Positions 59,329 through 64,000 of a stretch of 64,000 bases of DNA are shown piece after piece. The notes beneath the pieces are model-generated. The model saw only the letters and a program-made list of their open reading frames with translations. It did no database searches and was not told the DNA's origin. Within the stretch, counting starts at the first letter, position 1, and the number at the start of each line of letters is the position of its first letter. The position numbers and the translations under genes were made by a program. This DNA comes from Amphiduros pacificus (Eukaryota; Annelida; Polychaeta; Phyllodocida; Hesionidae): positions 22,230,666 to 22,294,665 of the forward strand of contig OX439012.1 in NCBI GenBank assembly GCA_949316495.1, written 5' to 3'.

Positions 59329-59703
59329 TTATGCATTCATTAAAGCAATGATCACAGCCAGTGAGAAAGAAATTGCAAGTCCAGTACTGCCACCTGGTGC
59401 AGAGTTACATTTGTAAATCTCTGTCCAATCCGAAGACATATATTTCTTTATTTGGGATTTATAAGGTTCAGGTACAACGTCCAAAAACCCACAACTATCC
59501 AACGACTGGGTGCAAGATTTAAGTTTTTCTTGGAATTCATCAACAACACTGCATTTAATCTCTCCAGTTTTTCCAACGAGATTGGATGTCTCAAATTCTA
59601 GCACACTAAGAAAACAGTTCAGAAGTGTGTTGGCATCTTGGCAGTTCGTAGCGCCTTCCACACCAGAGAAATACAGCATCAAGACCATTAGTATTAACTT
59701 CAT
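59329..59703 (-). CDS. Small secreted Cys-rich protein, GPI-type tail, copy 3
   Basis: Identical in layout to copy 2, with SVLEFE in place of SALEFE, FSLAVIIALM in the tail and a C-terminal MNA in place of MIA. All six cysteines are kept. The acceptor-like TTTACAG is again 9 bp before the ATG. Almost all differences between the copies are conservative, so the array looks like live paralogues or very young copies. Confidence 0.7.
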   Translation of the reverse strand: MKLILMVLMLYFSGVEGATNCQDANTLLNCFLSVLEFETSNLVGKTGEIKCSVVDEFQEKLKSCTQSLDSCGFLDVVPEPYKSQIKKYMSSDWTEIYKCNSAPGGSTGLAISFSLAVIIALMNA

Positions 59704-61538
59704 CTTCGACACCTGTAAATAGTAATGTGAGCAACTAAATCATTAGATTCCCTTCATCTCCAATGCAGTGGAATAGTTTTGGACTCATAATATGTTTGTA
59801 TTTATGACTCAGTGATTCTTTTGATAATAGATACAAGAACATAAACATTTATGTAACACTGACTGATTTTAGATAAAACACATGTTCATTCATCCAGCTG
59901 AACAAAAGTTATCTTTCCAAGGGGCAATCATACACAAATATCAACATGACAACTGAAGTCTCGCAGGAAAAGACAAAAAAATAAATTTGTTCAATTCCTG
60001 TCACTGCTAAATGTCTGTTGTTTTTGTATAATTATTTAGAAAATATGGATTAAATATAATTTGGCAAACCTTGAGTTGGTCTTTCGTCCTGCACTCTTCA
60101 AATGTTGATATATTTTGAAGAACCCCAACAGCATTCATGTGATGATCAAGGAAGTAAGTTGCTTGATTTGATCTAGTCATTCATGTTGCTGTGATAAACA
60201 TATTCACATAGCAGTGTATTGACCGTTGATGTTCTACTTCACTTATCATGAATTGTGAAATGCATATTGATTTAGTACATGTTCAGGTCATATTACTTGA
60301 GAAGGAGGGTAATTTTAATGATGTTGCTTTGTTTGTTTGAGGTTTTACAACACTTACAACACTTTTACAACAGCATCAATATATACATTTGACTAACCGA
60401 TCATTTCTAGATTTCCCTGATGCAATCAATGTCATTCAAAATGTATTTCTTTACGAAACAAAGCACATTTAATGTATTATCATTGATGGTAGTCTGCTTT
60501 ACACACCTTTTTATCATTGACGGCAATCTGCATTACGCACCTTTTTATCATTGACAGCAATCTGCATTACCCACCTTTACATCATTGACGGCACCACTAA
60601 TCCTTTAGGTACGGGCCTCAGCTCTTATGTGAAATTGTTACATGAATTCAAACCCAGTATGGCAGGGAATCAAACCCACGACCTTTAGATCACCACAGAG
60701 GAACTGGTGCTAATCAGCTTGCACTCTAAACAACTGTGCCATGGCCCGTGGCTACATCTTTCTATATCTTAATGACTGCTGATCTGCTTAAAAAGCGATA
60801 TCTTGAAAAATGTGTAATGTCTTGGCGATATCTGGTCATTGCTTGGGTAGCCGTGCAGTGCTTGTTTTTAATGTAACTCATGGCAAAAAGGACAAAAAAG
60901 GACTTTATAAGTGGATGAAGGTTATTTCAATAAATGACTACTTAAAGAAAGTAAGTTTGTATTAATAAACCATATGTCCAATAACACACATATAAGTATA
61001 ACATATAAGGTGTGTGCATCCTTGGAAAAAAATTGGAGGCCGAACCATCTGTGAAAAAAAATGTGGAGATATGATTGGGTTTGGAAAAATATGAGATTAG
61101 CCAATTACCTTTTTAAATTTAAAAAATCACAAAAAAAATCGGCAAAATCGGCAAAACCACCACTGTTGCCCCAATAAAACATTTGAAGAATTTAACCAAA
61201 AGAATTCTGCAATGATCACATCACATATTTTAATATTCAATCAGAAAATGGAAAATATAAGACAATTTAAGACATGAACATCCTTGAAATTTCAAGCATT
61301 GACTTTCTGGTCAATATTTTGCTTCGTGATTAAACTAGTTGTACAAGTAACCTAATGTATCACAATTTTATGAATCAAGTATTTTCATATCGTATACATA
61401 TTTTACAGTAAGTGAATCTTAATCTTACAGATTTTGACTGGCAAGCATACATTTTATGCACAAAGCTCAACTAGTGTGAATTCTTCTTAATCATTGTCAG
61501 CTTCACTTAAAGACATGACAAATAAATCACAGAAATCA

Positions 61539-61913
61539 TTATGCAATCATTAAAGCAATGATCACAGCCAGTGAGAAAGAAATTGCAAGTCCAGTACTGC
61601 CACCTGGTGCAGAGTTACATTTGTAAATCTCTGTCCAATCCGAAGACATATATTTCTTTATTTGGGATTTATAAGGTTCAGGTACAACGTCCAAAAACCC
61701 ACAACTATCCAACGACTGGGTGCAAGATTTAAGTTTTTCTTGGAATTCATCAACAACACTGCATTTAATCTCTCCAGTTTTTCCAACGAGATTGGATGTC
61801 TCAAATTCTAGCACACTAAGAAAACAGTTCAGAAGTGTGTTGGCATCTTGGCAGTTCGTAGCGCCTTCCACACCAGAGAAATACAGCATCAAGACCATAA
61901 GTATTAACTTCAT
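61539..61913 (-). CDS. Small secreted Cys-rich protein, GPI-type tail, copy 4
   Basis: This 124-residue copy matches copy 3 except for the C-terminal MIA. It lies 2,210 bp from copy 3, as expected from the tandem duplication. The signal peptide, six cysteines and hydrophobic end are intact. Confidence 0.7.
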   Translation of the reverse strand: MKLILMVLMLYFSGVEGATNCQDANTLLNCFLSVLEFETSNLVGKTGEIKCSVVDEFQEKLKSCTQSLDSCGFLDVVPEPYKSQIKKYMSSDWTEIYKCNSAPGGSTGLAISFSLAVIIALMIA

Positions 61914-63709
61914 CTTCGACACCTGTAAATAGTAATGTGAGCAACTAAATCATTAGATTCCCTTCATCTCCAATGCAGTGGAATAGTTTTGGACTCTTAA
62001 TATGTTTGTATTTATGACTCAGTGATTCTTTTGATAATAGATACAAGAACATAAACATTTATGTAACACTGACTGATTTTAGATAAAACACATGTTCATT
62101 CATCCAGCTGAACAAAAGTTATCTTTCCAAGGGGCAATCATACACAAATATCAACATGACAACTGAAGTCTCGCAGGAAAAGACAAAAAAATAAATTTGT
62201 TCAATTCCTGTCACTGCTAAATGTCTGTTGTTTTTGTATAATTATTTAGAAAATATGGATTAAATATAATTTGGCAAACCTTGAGTTGGTCTTTCGTCCT
62301 GCACTCTTCAAATGTTGATATATTTTGAAGAACCCCAACAGCATTCATGTGATGATCAAGGAAGTAAGTTGCTTGATTTGATCTAGTCATTCATGTTGCT
62401 GTGATAAACATATTCACATAGCGGTGTATTGACCGTTGATGTTCTACTTCACTTATCATGAATTGTGAAATGCATATTGATTTAGTACATGTTCAGGTCA
62501 TATTACTTGAGAAGGAGGGTAATTTTAATGATGTTGCTTTGTTTGTTTGAGGTTTTACAACACTTACAACACTTTTACAACAGCATCAATATATACATTT
62601 GACTAACCGATCATTTCTAGATTTCCCTGATGCAATCAATGTCATTCAAAATGTATTTCTTTACGAAACAAAGCACATTTAATGTATTATCATTGATGGT
62701 AGTCTGCTTTACACACCTTTTTATCATTGACGGCAATCTGCATTACGCACCTTTTTATCATTGACAGCAATCTGCATTACCCACCTTTACATCATTGACG
62801 GCACCACTATTTTCCGATTTTCACATTAATTTCAATGGAATTCCATTGAAATTTTGTAAAAGGCAGAAAATTATGTCATTTGTACCAATAATGGCTTAAA
62901 AAGTGGGGTATACATCCCCCTAACATATCCACATGGGACATCTTTCAAATTGATGCCAATTTTTCACAAATTGAAAATTTCATTTTTTTCCCCATTGAAA
63001 TCAATGGAAAATCCCCATGACCTTTGGCCGAAAATTCAACAGCCCATAAAAAATCTGTTCTATTATAGCTACAGACTTGATCTTGGGCTTGTTTAGAGAG
63101 ATCTTTCATAATAATTATAAAAATGAGATTGTTTAGCGTGCAACAGCATTTTCATATTTCAAGGTCATGTCAAGGTCATCCCAAAGTCACAGGATTTTTT
63201 TTAATTCGTGTTTTTCAATTGTCAAACACCCCTATAATTAATTTTTTGGCTATATTTTATCTTTTTTGTATGTCTAAACACCCATTAGTCTCTCAAAATT
63301 TGTTAAGACAATGCCACAACTCCTAGAAAGTAATAGGCCCAGTTTTTGGTCAATATTTCCGACTTTATCTTCATCCGGCCATATCTCCTACCCACAGATT
63401 TTGCCCCACATATTGATGTCACAGGGGCTGTTCAAAACATGTCTAGCCAACATGTCTAACCCTGTAGTTACTCAAATTTGTTAGGACAGTGCCAGAACTC
63501 TTTGAAACCTGTAGAACATATATTTTATATCATTCAGTGTGTAAGGGTAAAAGGGACATATCCATTGTAAACAAGATATATATCCTTATTTCTGCTGTAT
63601 TTTTCCTGATCCAAGATGTTTACATAATAATATAAATGTTGGTACATTTTGAAAAATCGTCAAATATCCAATAATGAACTTCACACTTGAGTATTTTACG
63701 TGGACACAA

Positions 63710-64000
63710 CCCAGCTAACAATTTAACATTTTTTCTCTGTTGTGAGCATGTTGTGTTTTGCTGCTGAGCATGTTGTAATATAACGTTGTATGGACGTAGA
63801 TCTGTGAGCATGTTGTTGTACAACATTGTGAGCATGTGGTGAGCACGTTTATTCTTCCTTGTTAGCATGTGCCCAGCATTTATTTTCTACACTGTGAACA
63901 CGTGAGGACGTTGTAAACTGATATTATGTTTTGAACATGTTCCTCTAGCATATCAGTTGGCATGATACGATGATATTTTGATATTGTCTATGAAAAAAAA
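63710..64000. mobile_element. CCCAG-ended MITE, copy 3, cut by the window edge
   Basis: Begins CCCAGCTAACAATTTAAC and follows the other two copies through ACGTTGTATGGACGTAG to the window end. The nested SINE has just been reached (the A-run at the very end). Confidence 0.75.

Larger units (their letters stand above)
56091..60598. repeat. Tandem-array unit C
   Basis: Starts with a partial repeat of the unit head (56091-56568), then again from the CCTATAAAGTGG motif at 56569. It contains gene copy 3 and SINE family B. Two segments are absent from unit A: 57337-57496 (no similarity seen) and 57830-58012. The latter reads GDLRQVLNKEIFRFL and ends FIDH, faintly like a LINE endonuclease end, but this is weak. 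It ends in the 34-bp repeats at the duplication junction. Confidence 0.85.
60599..64000. repeat. Tandem-array unit D, including a recent 2,205-bp tandem duplicate
   Basis: The stretch 60599-62803 is a near-perfect copy of 58394-60598, starting at AATCCTTTAGGTACGGGCC directly after GCACCACT. Only a handful of substitutions and one small insertion (near 61148) distinguish them. From 62804 the unit continues with the 34-bp-repeat flank, the AGGTCA repeat (about 63158) and the left end of the MITE (63710), which runs off the window. Confidence 0.93.

Overview
The window looks like AT-rich nuclear DNA of an invertebrate animal, probably a marine lophotrochozoan such as a bivalve. This is inferred from coding parts split by short GT-AG introns, a GIY-YIG Penelope-like element, tRNA-derived SINEs, an I-type LINE tail, a KDZ transposase and many AAGGTCA-rich repeats. 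No clear conserved housekeeping gene is present, so the species cannot be named from sequence alone.

Left part (1-18.7 kb). This is a mosaic of transposon remains: a T/C-rich stretch with no gene, an LTR-retrotransposon tail (4.0-4.7 kb), and a diverged CAGCTG-rich minisatellite with higher-order structure (4.7-6.8 kb). Next comes a 5'-truncated Penelope-like retroelement (8.28 to about 11.85 kb) with reverse transcriptase, GIY-YIG endonuclease, a zinc-finger coding remnant and a near-canonical but probably dead hammerhead ribozyme fold. A decayed Pif1 helicase / OTU protease / TatD-like coding block lies on the minus strand (15.5-18.7 kb). It is interrupted by a solo LTR with a 4-bp target duplication and by a long TA microsatellite.

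Tandem gene array (18.7-27.75 kb and 52.4-64 kb). Four near-identical copies of a 124-residue gene lie on the minus strand. The product has a signal peptide, six cysteines and a hydrophobic tail that looks GPI-type. The copies sit inside long duplicated units that also carry a MITE, two SINE families and an AGGTCA direct repeat. The last two copies come from a very recent 2,205-bp tandem duplication. One unit also received a 1,035-bp LINE tail.

Centre (27,755-52,399). The array is split by about 24.6 kb bounded by a 7-bp direct repeat (CATATTC) and by imperfect terminal inverted repeats of about 40 bp, each ending in an 18-bp palindrome. Intact sister units in this same window give the empty site. 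The insert carries a KDZ (Kyakuja-Dileera-Zisupton) transposase gene of about 19 recognisable exons on the minus strand, and a second four-exon minus-strand gene for an unrecognised 186-residue protein. I interpret it as one giant KDZ DNA transposon with an accessory gene. This is the most noteworthy item here. The rest of the insert is AT-rich intron-like or repeat sequence.
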